The position numbers were made by a program, and so were the translations under genes. A stretch of DNA of 64,000 bases from positions 1-64,000 of the forward strand of contig NZ_MUBM01000007.1 in NCBI RefSeq assembly GCF_002154505.1. Reading direction: 5' to 3'. This document shows, one piece after another, positions 15,310 through 24,468 of this stretch (positions are counted from its first letter, which is position 1; each line of letters begins with the position of its first letter). This DNA is from Streptomyces carpinensis. GTDB taxonomy: Bacteria; Actinomycetota; Actinomycetes; Streptomycetales; Streptomycetaceae. The notes below the pieces were generated by a model. It saw only the letters and a list, made by a program, of their open reading frames with translations, ran no database searches and was not told where the DNA came from.

Positions 15310-15325
15310 GTCTGGGATACCAGAC
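15310..15325. promoter_or_regulatory. IclR-type operator upstream of hutH
   Basis: GTCTGG-GATA-CCAGAC, 6-bp perfect arms, 36 bp from the iclR start and 56 bp from the hutH start. Size and position suit an IclR dimer site; binding is inferred. Confidence 0.55.
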
Positions 15326-15380
15326 ACTACCTGCCGAGACCCTCTCGCGGACCCCCACCCGCCTGCGGCTTCATAGGGAC

Positions 15381-16916
15381 ATGACCGTTGTTGTTGGTGT
15401 CGGCGCGCTCTCCGCCGACGAAGTCGTGTCCGTTGCCCGTCTCGGTACGCCGGTGGTCCTTTCCCCGGAAGCGCTCAAGGAAATCGCCCGTAGCCGCGAG
15501 GTCATCCAAGCCCTCGCCGACGACGCGAAGCCCCACTATGGCGTCTCCACCGGTTTCGGTGCCCTGGCCACCCGCCACATCCCCGTCGAGCTGCGGGCCC
15601 AGCTCCAGCGCAGCCTGGTCCGCTCGCACGCCGCGGGCTCGGGTCCCGAGGTCGAGCGCGAGGTCATCCGCGCGCTGATGCTGCTGCGCCTGTCCACCCT
15701 CGCCACGGGTCGGACGGGCGTGCGGACCCAGACTGCGGAGGCCTACGCCGCGCTGCTCAACGCCGGCATCACACCGGTCGTCCACGAGTACGGCTCCCTC
15801 GGCTGCTCCGGCGACCTCGCGCCCCTCGCGCACTGCGCGCTCGCCGTCATGGGCGAGGGCGAGGTCCGTACCGCCGACGGCGAGCGCAAGCCCGCCGCCG
15901 AGGCGCTTGCCGCCGCGGGCATCGCCCCGGTCGTCCTGGAGGAGAAGGAGGGCCTGGCCCTCATCAACGGCACCGACGGCATGCTCGGCATGCTCGTCCT
16001 CGCTGCGCACGACCTGCGCCGCCTGCTGCGCACTGCCGACGTCGCCGCGGCGATGAGCGTCGAGGGGCAACTGGGCACCGACGCCGTCTTCGCCGCCGAC
16101 CTCCAGGCGCTGCGCCCGCACCCCGGCCAGGGCGACAGCGCCGCCAACCTGCGCTCCCTGCTCGCAGACTCGGCCATCGTCGCCAGCCATCAGGGGCCGG
16201 AGTGCACCCGCGTCCAGGACGCGTACTCGCTGCGCTGCTCACCGCAGATCCACGGCGCGGCCCGGGACACCCTCGCCCATGCCGAGCTGGTCGCCTCCCG
16301 CGAGCTGGCCAGCGCGGTCGACAATCCCGTCGTCACCCTCGACGGCCGGGTGGAGAGCAACGGCAACTTCCATGGCGCCCCGGTCGCGGCCGTCCTCGAC
16401 TTCCTGGCCATCTCGGTCGCCGACGTCGCCTCGAACTCCGAGCGCCGTACCGACCGGTTCCTCGACCCCGCCCGCAACCGCGGTCTGAACGCCTTCCTGG
16501 CAGACGACCCCGGCGTCGACTCCGGCCACATGATCGCGCAGTACACGCAGGCCGCAATCGTCTCCGAGCTCAAGCGGCTGGCCGTTCCGGCCTCCGCCGA
16601 CTCGATCCCCTCCAGCGCCATGCAGGAGGACCACGTCTCGATGGGCTGGGCTGCCGCCCGCAAGCTGCGCCGCGCCATCGACGGGCTCGGCCGCGTCCTG
16701 GCGGTGGAGATCTACACCGCCGCTCGCGCCCTCGACATGCGGGCGCCGCTGACGCCGGCGCCGGCCACCGCGGCCGTGCGCGACGGGCTGCGCGAGAGGG
16801 TCGCGGGCCCCGGCACCGACCGCTGGCTCGCCCCCGAGATAGAGGAGACCGTCCAGTACGTGACCTCCGGCCGCGCCCTCGCCGCCGCGGAGTCCGTCAC
16901 CGGTTCGCTGTTCTGA
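15381..16916 (+). CDS. hutH: Histidine ammonia-lyase
   Basis: 511 residues. It removes ammonia from L-histidine to give urocanate, the first step of histidine use. The MIO cofactor forms from C142-S143-G144 in GSLGCSGDLAPLAH; most homologues have Ala before the Ser, but Cys is allowed in the family signature. GVSTGFGALA near residue 54, QEDHVSMG and the C-terminal half also match. Length is normal. Start ATG 15381. It is divergent from an IclR regulator and followed by two stem-loops and then hutD. The urocanase and formimidoylglutamase genes lie a few kilobases away on the opposite strand. Confidence 0.97.
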   Translation: MTVVVGVGALSADEVVSVARLGTPVVLSPEALKEIARSREVIQALADDAKPHYGVSTGFGALATRHIPVELRAQLQRSLVRSHAAGSGPEVEREVIRALMLLRLSTLATGRTGVRTQTAEAYAALLNAGITPVVHEYGSLGCSGDLAPLAHCALAVMGEGEVRTADGERKPAAEALAAAGIAPVVLEEKEGLALINGTDGMLGMLVLAAHDLRRLLRTADVAAAMSVEGQLGTDAVFAADLQALRPHPGQGDSAANLRSLLADSAIVASHQGPECTRVQDAYSLRCSPQIHGAARDTLAHAELVASRELASAVDNPVVTLDGRVESNGNFHGAPVAAVLDFLAISVADVASNSERRTDRFLDPARNRGLNAFLADDPGVDSGHMIAQYTQAAIVSELKRLAVPASADSIPSSAMQEDHVSMGWAAARKLRRAIDGLGRVLAVEIYTAARALDMRAPLTPAPATAAVRDGLRERVAGPGTDRWLAPEIEETVQYVTSGRALAAAESVTGSLF

Positions 16917-17017
16917 GCAGGCTGTGTCCGGCCCGGCCGGACGTGGTGGGCTCGGCTCTCCCGCATCCCGCCGGACGCTGTCCGGAGCGGTTGCTCGCCG
17001 TCGCGTGCGATTACCCG

Positions 17018-17051
17018 CCGTCGCGGCGGGAGGAAAATTCCGCCGCGACGG
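17018..17051. terminator. Stem-loop after hutH
   Basis: Perfect 12-bp arms CCGTCGCGGCGG and CCGCCGCGACGG with a 10-nt loop, 101 bp after the hutH stop. Likely transcription terminator or mRNA end-stabiliser. Confidence 0.55.
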
Positions 17052-17122
17052 GGAAGCTGGCACCGCGGGCACGCCTCGCGGATGCGCGACAACGCGCCGG
17101 CCGTCTCCGGACACAGCATCGT

Positions 17123-17152
17123 CCTCCCCCTGGGCCCATGCCCAGGGGGAGG
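17123..17152. terminator. Second stem-loop before hutD
   Basis: Perfect 12-bp arms CCTCCCCCTGGG and CCCAGGGGGAGG, loop CCCATG, 34 bp before the hutD start. Either a second terminator for hutH or, if transcription continues, a leader hairpin in front of hutD. Confidence 0.55.
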
Positions 17153-17186
17153 CCTTCGTTTGCCGCTCGATCCGGAAGGAAACCAG

Positions 17187-17759
17187 ATGGCACTTCAGAT
17201 TCTGCGTGCGGCCGAGAGAACGCCCGCACCGTGGAAGAACGGCGGAGGCGTGACGTCTCAGGTGGCCGCCTGCCCGGAGGGGGCTGGAACCGACGATTTC
17301 CTGTGGCGGGTCAGCGTCGCCGACGTCGCGTCCAGCGGACCGTTCTCCGCGTTCGAAGGCGTCGACAGGATCATCACGGTCGTCGACGGCCCGGGTATGG
17401 CCCTGACGGTCGACGGGGTCTCCCACGTGATGGCCGCTCCGTACGAGCCCTTCGCCTTCTGCGGTGACGCGGCCACGGAGTGCCAGCTGCTCGGCGGGCC
17501 GATCGTCGACTTCAACGTGATGGTCCGGCGTGCCGAGATGACGGCGGACGTGCGGATCGTACGTACCGACACATCGGTACGGCCTGTCGCCGGGACGTGC
17601 GTCCTCGCGTTCGTCCTGGAGGGGGCTGCCGTCCTTGACCGGGCACGTGTCCGCCTCGGCCGTCTGGACGCCGCCCTGCTCGGTGAGGGGCATGTCGACG
17701 CCGTCAGCGTCGACGGTGTCCTCGCCCTCGTCACTCTCGTGAGCCGCCGCAAGGACTGA
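17187..17759 (+). CDS. hutD: HutD/Ves family protein
   Basis: 190 residues of the HutD (Ves) bicupin-like family, linked to histidine utilisation and thought to limit its flux. The family start is visible as LRAAERTPAPWKNGGGVTSQ, followed by WRVSVADVASSGPFSAFEGVDRII, the conserved core. Start ATG 17187 has AAGGA six bases upstream. It lies downstream of hutH in the same direction but behind two stem-loops, so it may be read partly from its own promoter. It converges on hutG, and a strong stem-loop separates them. Its biochemical role is not settled in the literature I know. Confidence 0.9.
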   Translation: MALQILRAAERTPAPWKNGGGVTSQVAACPEGAGTDDFLWRVSVADVASSGPFSAFEGVDRIITVVDGPGMALTVDGVSHVMAAPYEPFAFCGDAATECQLLGGPIVDFNVMVRRAEMTADVRIVRTDTSVRPVAGTCVLAFVLEGAAVLDRARVRLGRLDAALLGEGHVDAVSVDGVLALVTLVSRRKD

Positions 17760-17789
17760 CCGCCCGGGCGGCCCGGCCCGTCCGCGTCG

Positions 17790-17821
17790 CGAAAGCCGCG
17801 GCCGCCAGGCCGCGGCTTTCG
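17790..17821. terminator. Bidirectional terminator between hutD and hutG
   Basis: 14-bp perfect arms CGAAAGCCGCGGCC and GGCCGCGGCTTTCG with loop GCCA, in the 103-bp gap between convergent genes. It should serve both strands. Confidence 0.8.
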
Positions 17822-17862
17822 TCGCTTCTCACGGCCTGGCGACCTGTTCGGGGGCGGGCGGT

Positions 17863-18861
17863 TCAGGCCCCGCCGAGTGCCGCGCTGCGGGCGGTCACCA
17901 TGCGGTGGACCAGGCGGGCGCCGGCACGCGCCGTGCGCTGGTCCACGTCCAACTGCGGGTTCAGCTCGGCGATGTCGCACACCGCGAGCTTGCCGCTGGC
18001 CGCCACGCGGGCGCAGACGCGTTCGATGACGTCCATCGGCACCCCGTAGGCGGCGGGGGCGCTGACACCCGGTGCGACGGCGGCGGGCAGCACGTCGAGG
18101 TCGATGCTCAGGTGTACGACGTCGCAGCTCGCGAGGAAGTTGTCCACGAACGTCTCCGTACGCGCGAGATCGAGCAGCCCGCACTCGGTGTCCGGCAGAT
18201 AACGCACCCCGAGTCGATCGGCGGTTCGGAAGAGCCGCTCGGTGTTGCTCGGCTGGCTGACGCCGAGCACCCAGTAGTTCAGCTCCCGCCCGTGCCGCTC
18301 CTCGTCCCTTGCCATCTGCAGGAACGGCGTGCCGGAACTGGGTGCCACGTCGTCGCGCAGGTCGAAGTGGGCGTCGAGGTTGAGCACCCCGAGGCGGCCG
18401 CCCCCGCGCATCGCGCGCGTGCGGGCGAGCCCCCGGTAGCTGCCGTAGGCGACCTCGTGGCCGCCGCCCAGCACCATCACCGGGTGACCGCGGTCGACGA
18501 GCGCCGCGACGGTACGCCCCAGACGCTCCTGCCCAGACTCCAGGACTCCTTCGCCGTCCCCGGCAACCTCGATGTCGCCAGCGTCCAGGGCGCGCAGCGG
18601 TCGTGCAAGCGCCATGGAGGCGAGGGCGCGGCGCAGGGCGGCCGGGCCGTTCGCCGCGCCCTGCCGGCCCTTGTTGCGGCGTACGCCCTCGTCGCTGCGG
18701 AAGCCGACGAAGGCGACGTTCCCTGGACCCACCCGGTCCGGGTCGAGGTGGACGGCCTTGTGCCAGCGCGCGTTGTCGGCGCCTGGGCCGTCGTCCCGGC
18801 CGGCCCACGGCGCGGCCGGGACGTCCGCGCGCAGGTACGGGGACTCGGTGGCCGTACTCAT
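17863..18861 (-). CDS. hutG: Formimidoylglutamase (arginase family)
   Basis: 332 residues. It hydrolyses N-formimidoyl-L-glutamate to glutamate and formamide, the last step of one branch of histidine degradation. The two-manganese site of the arginase fold is visible: [19 protein letters not shown] (DAHxD) and [18 protein letters not shown]. Start ATG 18861 overlaps the hutU stop (ATGA), so the two are translationally coupled. Ends at a strong terminator shared with hutD. Family members include agmatinase and guanidinobutyrase, but the coupling to hutU makes hutG the clear choice. Confidence 0.93.
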   Translation of the reverse strand: MSTATESPYLRADVPAAPWAGRDDGPGADNARWHKAVHLDPDRVGPGNVAFVGFRSDEGVRRNKGRQGAANGPAALRRALASMALARPLRALDAGDIEVAGDGEGVLESGQERLGRTVAALVDRGHPVMVLGGGHEVAYGSYRGLARTRAMRGGGRLGVLNLDAHFDLRDDVAPSSGTPFLQMARDEERHGRELNYWVLGVSQPSNTERLFRTADRLGVRYLPDTECGLLDLARTETFVDNFLASCDVVHLSIDLDVLPAAVAPGVSAPAAYGVPMDVIERVCARVAASGKLAVCDIAELNPQLDVDQRTARAGARLVHRMVTARSAALGGA

Positions 18862-20543
18862 GACGCGTCGCCTTCCGTCTCCGTCATCGGGATGCGCACG
18901 CCGCGCTCCTTGGCCACCGTGGTGGCGTGCTCGTAACCGGCGTCGACGTGGCGGATGACGCCCATGCCCGGGTCGTTGGTCAGCACGCGGGCGAGCTTCT
19001 GGGCGGCGAGTTCGGTGCCGTCGGCGATGCAGACCTGGCCGGCATGGATGGAACGGCCCATGCCGACACCGCCGCCGTGGTGGATGGAGACCCAGGAGGC
19101 ACCGGAGGAGGTGTTCACCAGGGCGTTGAGCAGCGGCCAGTCGGCGATGGCGTCGGAGCCGTCGAGCATCGACTCGGTCTCGCGGTACGGCGAGGCGACG
19201 GAGCCGGAGTCCAGGTGGTCGCGGCCGATGGCGATCGGGGCGGACAGCTCGCCGGAGGCGACCATCTCGTTGAAGCGCAGGCCGGCCCGGTGCCGCTCGC
19301 CGTAACCGAGCCAGCAGATGCGGGCGGGCAGACCCTCGAACGACACGCGCTCGCCGGCCATGTTCAGCCAGCGGTGGAGGTGCTCGTTCTCCGGGAAGAG
19401 CTCCATGATCGCCTTGTCGGTGGCCTCGATGTCCTTCGGGTCTCCGGACAGGGCGGCCCACCGGAACGGGCCGAGGCCCTCCTCGAACAGCGGCCGGATG
19501 TGGGCCGGCACGAAGCCGGGGAAGTCGAACGCGCGCTGGTAGCCGGCCTTGCGGGCCTCGTCACGGATGGAGTTGCCGTAGTCGAAGACCTCGGCGCCGG
19601 CGTCGAGGAAGCCGACCATGGCCTCGACGTGCTTGGCCATGGACCGGCGGGAGCGCTCGGTGAAGTCGGCGGGGTCCTTGCGGGCCTGCTCGTGCCACTC
19701 CTCCACGCTCACGCCGAGCGGCAGGTAGGACAGCGGGTCGTGCGCGGACGTCTGGTCGGTGACGATGTCGATGGGCGCGCCCATGGCGAGCAGCTGGGGG
19801 AAGATCTCCGCGGCGTTGCCGGTCAGGCCGATGGACAGCGGCCTGCGGGCGTCACGGGCCTCGACGGCGAGTCGGAGCGCGTGGTCCAGGCTGTCCGCGG
19901 CGACGTCGAGGTAGCGGTGGGCGATGCGGCGCTCGATACGGGTCGGGTCGCAGTCGACGCAGATCGCGACGCCCTCGTTCATGGTGACCGCGAGCGGCTG
20001 GGCGCCGCCCATCCCGCCGAGACCGGCGGTGAGGGTGATGGTGCCGGCCAGGCTGCCGCCGAACTTCTTGCGGGCGACGGCGCCGAAGGTCTCGTAGGTG
20101 CCCTGGAGGATGCCCTGGCTGCCGATGTAGATCCACGAACCCGCGGTCATCTGGCCGTACATGATGAGCCCGCGGGCCTCCAGCGACCGGAACTCCTCCC
20201 AGTTGGCCCAGTCGCCGACCAGGTTGGAGTTGGCGATCAGCACGCGCGGCGCCCACTCGCTGGTGCGCATCACGCCGACCGGCTTGCCGGACTGCACCAG
20301 CAGCGTCTCGTCGTCCTTCAGCGTCTTCAGCGTACGGACGATGGCGTCGTAGGCCTCCCGGTTGCGGGCGGCCTTGCCGGTGCCGCCGTAGACGACGAGG
20401 TCCTCGGGGTGCTCGGCGACCTCGGGGTCGAGGTTGTTCATGAGCATCCGCAGGGCGCCTTCCTGCTGCCAGCCGAGGCAGTTCAGTTCGGTGCCCCGCG
20501 GTGCGCGGACGACGCCCGGTGCGCTGGGGGAAACGTTGGTCAT
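18858..20543 (-). CDS. hutU: Urocanate hydratase
   Basis: 561 residues. It uses bound NAD+ to hydrate urocanate to imidazolonepropionate in the cytoplasm. Family marks seen are [20 protein letters not shown] near the N-terminus, [32 protein letters not shown] and the C-terminal [15 protein letters not shown]. Start ATG 20543 is preceded by GAGGAG six bases away; two earlier codons in the frame (to 20549) lack a better site. First gene of a hutU-hutG unit, divergent from a HutC-type GntR regulator. The enzyme acting on its product, imidazolonepropionase (HutI), is not encoded in this window. Confidence 0.97.
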   Translation of the reverse strand: MTNVSPSAPGVVRAPRGTELNCLGWQQEGALRMLMNNLDPEVAEHPEDLVVYGGTGKAARNREAYDAIVRTLKTLKDDETLLVQSGKPVGVMRTSEWAPRVLIANSNLVGDWANWEEFRSLEARGLIMYGQMTAGSWIYIGSQGILQGTYETFGAVARKKFGGSLAGTITLTAGLGGMGGAQPLAVTMNEGVAICVDCDPTRIERRIAHRYLDVAADSLDHALRLAVEARDARRPLSIGLTGNAAEIFPQLLAMGAPIDIVTDQTSAHDPLSYLPLGVSVEEWHEQARKDPADFTERSRRSMAKHVEAMVGFLDAGAEVFDYGNSIRDEARKAGYQRAFDFPGFVPAHIRPLFEEGLGPFRWAALSGDPKDIEATDKAIMELFPENEHLHRWLNMAGERVSFEGLPARICWLGYGERHRAGLRFNEMVASGELSAPIAIGRDHLDSGSVASPYRETESMLDGSDAIADWPLLNALVNTSSGASWVSIHHGGGVGMGRSIHAGQVCIADGTELAAQKLARVLTNDPGMGVIRHVDAGYEHATTVAKERGVRIPMTETEGDAS

Positions 20544-20629
20544 GTGCACTCCTCAGAAGAGGGATCGAGCCGTTGTGCCTGCATCACACGGCACCGAACG
20601 GATGCGGAGCCAGCCACTCCCGCCGGGTT

Positions 20630-20643
20630 TCTCGGATCCGAGA
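20630..20643. promoter_or_regulatory. Palindrome between hutU and hutC
   Basis: Perfect 14-bp palindrome TCTCGGATCCGAGA, 87 bp before hutU and 81 bp before hutC. The best operator candidate for the HutC-type regulator. A TAGGAT element at about 20692 could be the -10 box of hutC. Confidence 0.5.
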
Positions 20644-20723
20644 CGCCTCCCTCGCGTACCGCGGGTTCGCCCCCCTCGCGAGGTCTCCTCTAGGATTTCG
20701 TGGAGCAACAGGCGGCGGAGCGG

Positions 20724-21500
20724 ATGACGAGGACGGTGGGCGGCTTGGTCGTGGACCCAGCGGACCTCGGCCGGCTGTACGAACAGCGCGGGGCCGGCTC
20801 CACTCCGGCGTATCAGCGCGTCAAGGACCTCGTCGCCCGGCAGATCGCGGACGGCCACTGGCGAGAGGACGACGCCCTGCCGTCGGAGAGCCAGTTCGTC
20901 GCGGCGCTCGGCCTGTCCCGTATGACGATCAACCGCGCGCTGCGTGAGCTGGCCACCGAGGGCGTCATCCGGCGGGTCATGGGCGTCGGCAGCTTCGTCG
21001 CTCCCCGGAAGGCCAGCTCGGCCCTGTTCGAGGTGCACAACATCGCCGACGAGGTGCGCGGGCGCGGCCACCGCTACGAGGCCCGGGTGCTGTCCGTGCG
21101 CGAGGAGCAGGCGGACCAGAAGACCGGCGCCCAGCTCGGCCTGGACGAGGGACAGCCGGTCTTCCACTCCCGAGTGGTGCACTACGAGGACGGGGTGGCG
21201 GTCCAGCTGGAGGACCGTTACGTGAATCCGGCCTTCGCCCCCGGTTACCTGGAGCAGGACTTCAGCCTGCAGACGCCCTTCACGTTCCTGTCCAAAGTGG
21301 CACCGCTGGGCAAGGGCGAGCACATCGTGGAGGCAGTGTTGGCCTCCGCGGAGGAGTGCGCGATCCTCGACGTCGCGCCGTCCGAGCCGTGCCTGCTCGT
21401 GCAGCGCCGCACCTGGTCACGGGACGTCCTCGTCAGCATCGCGCGGCTATTGCATCCCGGTTCCCGTTATCGCCTCGAGGGCACGTTCGACACGCACTGA
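20724..21500 (+). CDS. hutC: HutC-type GntR regulator
   Basis: 258 residues of the GntR/HutC subfamily. The winged HTH is at about residues 25-95 (YQRVKDLVARQIADGHW, LPSESQFVAALGLSRMTINR), and the UTRA ligand domain follows (ALFEVHNIADEVRGRGH, RVVHYEDGVAVQLEDRYVNP), as in repressors that sense urocanate. The ATG at 20724 has GGAG eight bases upstream; a GTG at 20700 would add eight residues but falls at the expected transcription start behind the TAGGAT box. Divergent from hutU-hutG with a 14-bp palindrome between. Role by homology: repressor of hut genes, released by urocanate. Confidence 0.9.
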   Translation: MTRTVGGLVVDPADLGRLYEQRGAGSTPAYQRVKDLVARQIADGHWREDDALPSESQFVAALGLSRMTINRALRELATEGVIRRVMGVGSFVAPRKASSALFEVHNIADEVRGRGHRYEARVLSVREEQADQKTGAQLGLDEGQPVFHSRVVHYEDGVAVQLEDRYVNPAFAPGYLEQDFSLQTPFTFLSKVAPLGKGEHIVEAVLASAEECAILDVAPSEPCLLVQRRTWSRDVLVSIARLLHPGSRYRLEGTFDTH

Positions 21501-21517
21501 CCAGCGGCGGGCCGCGC

Positions 21518-22393
21518 CTACGCCGCGGTCGGTTCGCCGCCCGCCCCGTGGCCCGTCCCGTCCCCGGCCCAGGTCCGTGGCGTACGGCCTGACACGGCGG
21601 CGGTCAGCCGTGCGGCGCCGTGGCGAAGGATGTCCCGCACCGTGCCCGTGTCGTGCCGGCAGTGGTGCCGGCGCCAGGTGCTGCTGATCGCGGCGACGGG
21701 CCGCTCGTTGTGGTCGAAGGCGGCCACCCCCATCGACCGGAATCCCCGGGTGACCAGCTCGACCTCCTCCGAGCAGCCGCGCTCACGTTCCCCCGCCAGT
21801 TCGCCGGCCAGTCCCGGCAGCGTCCGCGGCCCCTTTCCCGTGCGGGTCGTCAGGTCGCCGGGCCGGGGAAAGAGCGCTCGGAGCTGCGCCTCGGACGTGT
21901 GGGCGAGGATGGCACGCCCGTTGGCCGTCAGATGGGCCGGCAACCGTACGCCGATGTCCGTGACGAGGGCGATGTCGACATCGCCGGCCCGGCCCGCGGG
22001 CGGCCGCTCCTTGAGCAGGTACACCGTCTCCGCGCCGTGCAGGATGCCCAGGTGCACCGTCTGGCCGAGGCGGCCGGCGAGGGTGCGCAGGATGGGACGG
22101 GCGAGCCGCTCGAGGGGCTCGTGCCGCAGGTAGGCGGAGCCCACCTCGAAGGAGGCGACGCCCAGCCCGTACGCCTGTTCCTCCGGCACGTGGGTGACGA
22201 AGCCGCGGTCGGCCAGGACGGTGAGGATGTGGTAGGCCGACGACCGGGGAATGCCCAGGTCACGGGCGATTGTCGCGACCTGTACCAGGCCGGGGCGCTC
22301 AGCGAGATGGACCAGGATGTCCAGCGCCCGGCCGACGGCCGGTGACGCACTCGACGAGGACGCCGCACCCGGCGTCGGCTTGCCTCGGCTCAT
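21518..22393 (-). CDS. IclR family regulator of the divergent permease
   Basis: 291 residues. The IclR winged HTH is at about residues 18-80 (GRALDILVHLAERPGLVQVA, LGIPRSSAYHILTVLADRGF), followed by the effector domain (LAGRLGQTVHLGILHGAETV, RLPAHLTANGRAILAH). Similar in order and sequence to the IclR protein beside hutH, though it has a longer C-terminal tail rich in Gly and Thr. Start ATG 22393 with AAGGGG upstream. It is convergent with hutC and divergent from the APC permease; a 28-bp inverted repeat lies in the divergent promoter. Probably controls uptake of the substrate of this region, inferred to be histidine or a related amino acid. Confidence 0.87.
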   Translation of the reverse strand: MSRGKPTPGAASSSSASPAVGRALDILVHLAERPGLVQVATIARDLGIPRSSAYHILTVLADRGFVTHVPEEQAYGLGVASFEVGSAYLRHEPLERLARPILRTLAGRLGQTVHLGILHGAETVYLLKERPPAGRAGDVDIALVTDIGVRLPAHLTANGRAILAHTSEAQLRALFPRPGDLTTRTGKGPRTLPGLAGELAGERERGCSEEVELVTRGFRSMGVAAFDHNERPVAAISSTWRRHHCRHDTGTVRDILRHGAARLTAAVSGRTPRTWAGDGTGHGAGGEPTAA

Positions 22394-22404
22394 CGGACCA
22401 CCCC

Positions 22405-22433
22405 TTGACCGGCCTGTATATGCAGGACTATAC
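22405..22433 (+). promoter_or_regulatory. Promoter of the APC permease gene
   Basis: TTGACC at 22405-22410 and CTATAC at 22428-22433 with a 17-bp spacer, close to the vegetative consensus. The spacer and -10 box lie inside the 28-bp inverted repeat, so a bound repressor would block the promoter. Confidence 0.6.
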
Positions 22434-22438
22434 AGGCC
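22411..22438. promoter_or_regulatory. 28-bp inverted repeat, IclR operator candidate
   Basis: Perfect 10-bp arms GGCCTGTATA and TATACAGGCC separated by TGCAGGAC. Starts 18 bp from the iclR start codon and covers the permease promoter. Autoregulation plus permease repression is the expected mode. Confidence 0.7.
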
Positions 22439-22440
22439 CC

Positions 22441-22468
22441 GTTCGTCGTCCCGATTCCCTCGACGAAC
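22441..22468 (+). promoter_or_regulatory. Leader hairpin before the permease
   Basis: 8-bp perfect arms GTTCGTCG and CGACGAAC with a 12-nt loop, starting right at the expected transcript start. It could stabilise the 5' end or act in control; there is no further evidence. Confidence 0.35.
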
Positions 22469-22531
22469 CGGCGTGGCCCAGACACCGCCCCGCCACCCCT
22501 CCGGCGCCCGCTCCGAAAGAGAGGCACACGC

Positions 22532-23980
22532 TTGCGCACCGAAACGGCCGGATTGAGCAGGGGACTCAGTTCCCGGCACATCCGCTTCATCGCCCTGGGC
22601 TCCGCGATCGGCACCGGGCTCTTCTACGGCTCCTCCGAGTCCATCCGGGCCGGCGGGCCCGCGGTCCTGCTGGCCTACCTGATCGGCGGAGCAGCCGTCT
22701 TCCTGGTTCTGCGGTCCCTCGGCGAGATGGCCGTGAGCTCTCCGAGCGCCGGCTCTTTCGGGGAATACGCGACAAAGCATCTCGGCCCGCTCGCCGGTTT
22801 CACCACGGGGTGGACGTATGCGTTCGAGATGGTGATCGTCTGCGTGGCGGACATCACCGCGGTCGGCGTCTACATGGGGTTCTGGTTTCCCCATGTGCCG
22901 CGCTGGATCTGGGTGCTGGCCGCCGTCCTGCTCATCGGCGCGCTCAACCTCGTCAGCGTGAAGGTCTTCGGTGAGCTGGAGTTCTGGCTCTCCCTGGTGA
23001 AGATCGTCGCCATCGTCGCGATGATCCTGGCGGGCATCGCCGTGATCGCCCTCGGTATCGACGGCGGTCACGCCCACGTGGGCGTCTCCAACCTCTGGGA
23101 GAACGGCGGCTTCTTCGCCAACGGGGCCCACGGCTTCGTCGCCTCCTTCGCCGTGGTCATGTTCGCCTTCGGCGGCACGGAGATCATCGGCGTCACGGCG
23201 GGCGAGGCGGAGTCCCCGGAGAAGACCATCCCGAGCGCGGTCAACTCCATTCCGCTGCGCATCATCCTCTTCTACGTCCTGACGCTCGTCGTCATCATGT
23301 CGATCAACCCCTGGCAGAACATCGACACCTCGGGCAGCCCCTTCGTCGAGATCTTCGCCGGTGTCGGACTCAAGTCGGCGGCCGCCGTTCTGAACGTCGT
23401 CGTCCTCACCGCCGCCCTCTCGGCGATCAACAGCGACATCTTCGCCGCGGGCCGCACGATGTTCGGCCTCGCGGAGCTGCGGCAGGGCCCTGCCGCCATG
23501 CGGCGGCTCACCCGCAACGGCGTACCGTGGGTGACCACTCTCGTCGTGGTCGGGGCCCTGCTGCTCGGCCTCCTGATGAACGTCCTCATGCCCGGCGAGG
23601 TCTTCCTCGTCATCTCCTCCATCGCGACGTTCGCCACCGTCTGGGTGTGGCTGATGATCCTGCTGACCCACGTGAAGGCACGGCGGAAGATGTCCCCCGA
23701 GGAGACAGCGGCTCTGAAGTTCCCGGCCCCGTTCTGGCCGTACGGCCAGATGGCCGCCATCGTCTTCATGGCCACGGTCATGGTGCTGCTCGGCTTCTCC
23801 GCGAGCACCCGGGTCGCCCTGGTCGTCGGCGTGGTGTGGCTGGCACTCCTCGCGGGTGTCTACGCCCTCTGGGTCCGGCCGCGCCGTCCCGGCCCCGAGG
23901 CCGTCCTCGACACCACCGAGGCGACCAGGGACGACCTGCCGGAACTCGAACTGGACGGATCGGGCAGCGAACGGCGATGA
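22532..23980 (+). CDS. APC family amino acid permease
   Basis: 482 residues with about 12 hydrophobic segments, of the amino acid-polyamine-cation superfamily (AAT group). The first helix contains the substrate-binding glycine motif [20 protein letters not shown], and helix 6 has [21 protein letters not shown], both hallmarks of proton-driven amino acid permeases such as ProY, GabP and HisP-like carriers. Start TTG 22532 with GAGAGG eight bases upstream; no ATG or GTG suits better. Promoter and operator lie directly upstream, facing an IclR gene. Neighbouring hut genes suggest histidine or urocanate as substrate, but proline or GABA permeases look the same at this level. Confidence 0.87.
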   Translation: MRTETAGLSRGLSSRHIRFIALGSAIGTGLFYGSSESIRAGGPAVLLAYLIGGAAVFLVLRSLGEMAVSSPSAGSFGEYATKHLGPLAGFTTGWTYAFEMVIVCVADITAVGVYMGFWFPHVPRWIWVLAAVLLIGALNLVSVKVFGELEFWLSLVKIVAIVAMILAGIAVIALGIDGGHAHVGVSNLWENGGFFANGAHGFVASFAVVMFAFGGTEIIGVTAGEAESPEKTIPSAVNSIPLRIILFYVLTLVVIMSINPWQNIDTSGSPFVEIFAGVGLKSAAAVLNVVVLTAALSAINSDIFAAGRTMFGLAELRQGPAAMRRLTRNGVPWVTTLVVVGALLLGLLMNVLMPGEVFLVISSIATFATVWVWLMILLTHVKARRKMSPEETAALKFPAPFWPYGQMAAIVFMATVMVLLGFSASTRVALVVGVVWLALLAGVYALWVRPRRPGPEAVLDTTEATRDDLPELELDGSGSERR

Positions 23981-24137
23981 CGGCGAACACCGCGCCCGGC
24001 GGGTCCCGCACCGCGAACATCCGCCTCGCGACCGTGCCGAACGGCGGCTGGAGCACCGCTCGGCCGCCCGCGGTCACCTTCTGAGCCGCCGCGTCGGCGT
24101 CCTCGGCGGCGAAGCACACTGGTCCGGTCCCATGCCG
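23967..24137 (-). pseudogene. Relic of a glyoxalase/VOC protein
   Basis: About 56 codons read GTGPVCFAAEDADAAAQKVT, AGGRAVLQPPFGTVARRMF and [13 protein letters not shown], the last beta-alpha-beta unit of a two-repeat VOC protein. There is no credible start, and the frame runs on past the expected end into the antisense of the permease 3' end. Likely a truncated copy. Confidence 0.5.
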
Positions 24138-24468
24138 CTGCTCTTCTGAGAGAACGCGGGGTTGCGCCAGGCCCGCCTCCTGGGCGCCGACGGCTCCGCC
24201 CCTCGGCATCCGCGCCGCAGGGGCAACCGACCGGACCTGTATCGCGTCATCACCGGTCGTGAGGCCTCGGACGGGTGACCGCACGCGGAAAACCCTGCCG
24301 ATGGCTGCTCGGCCACCAGTGCCACCTCAGGGTGAGTGCGCTCCGGTCCACGCGCGCCCGGCAGAAGGGTCCGCTACGAAACCCGAGCCGACACCGGCCG
24401 TGCCGCAGCAACCGGCGGAGCCGGGGGGCGCGTTGAGCGCCACCCCGGCCCCGTCGGGGCGCGTCCGA
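24138..24468. other. 331-bp stretch without a supported gene
   Basis: Between the VOC relic and the end of the GH31 gene. Reading frames are short and without domains. I see nothing in it beyond possible transcript ends. Confidence 0.4.

Noticed and set aside
18927..20693. 588-codon open frame opposite hutU
   Set aside because: Shadow of a strongly biased gene; no domain, and hutU is certain.
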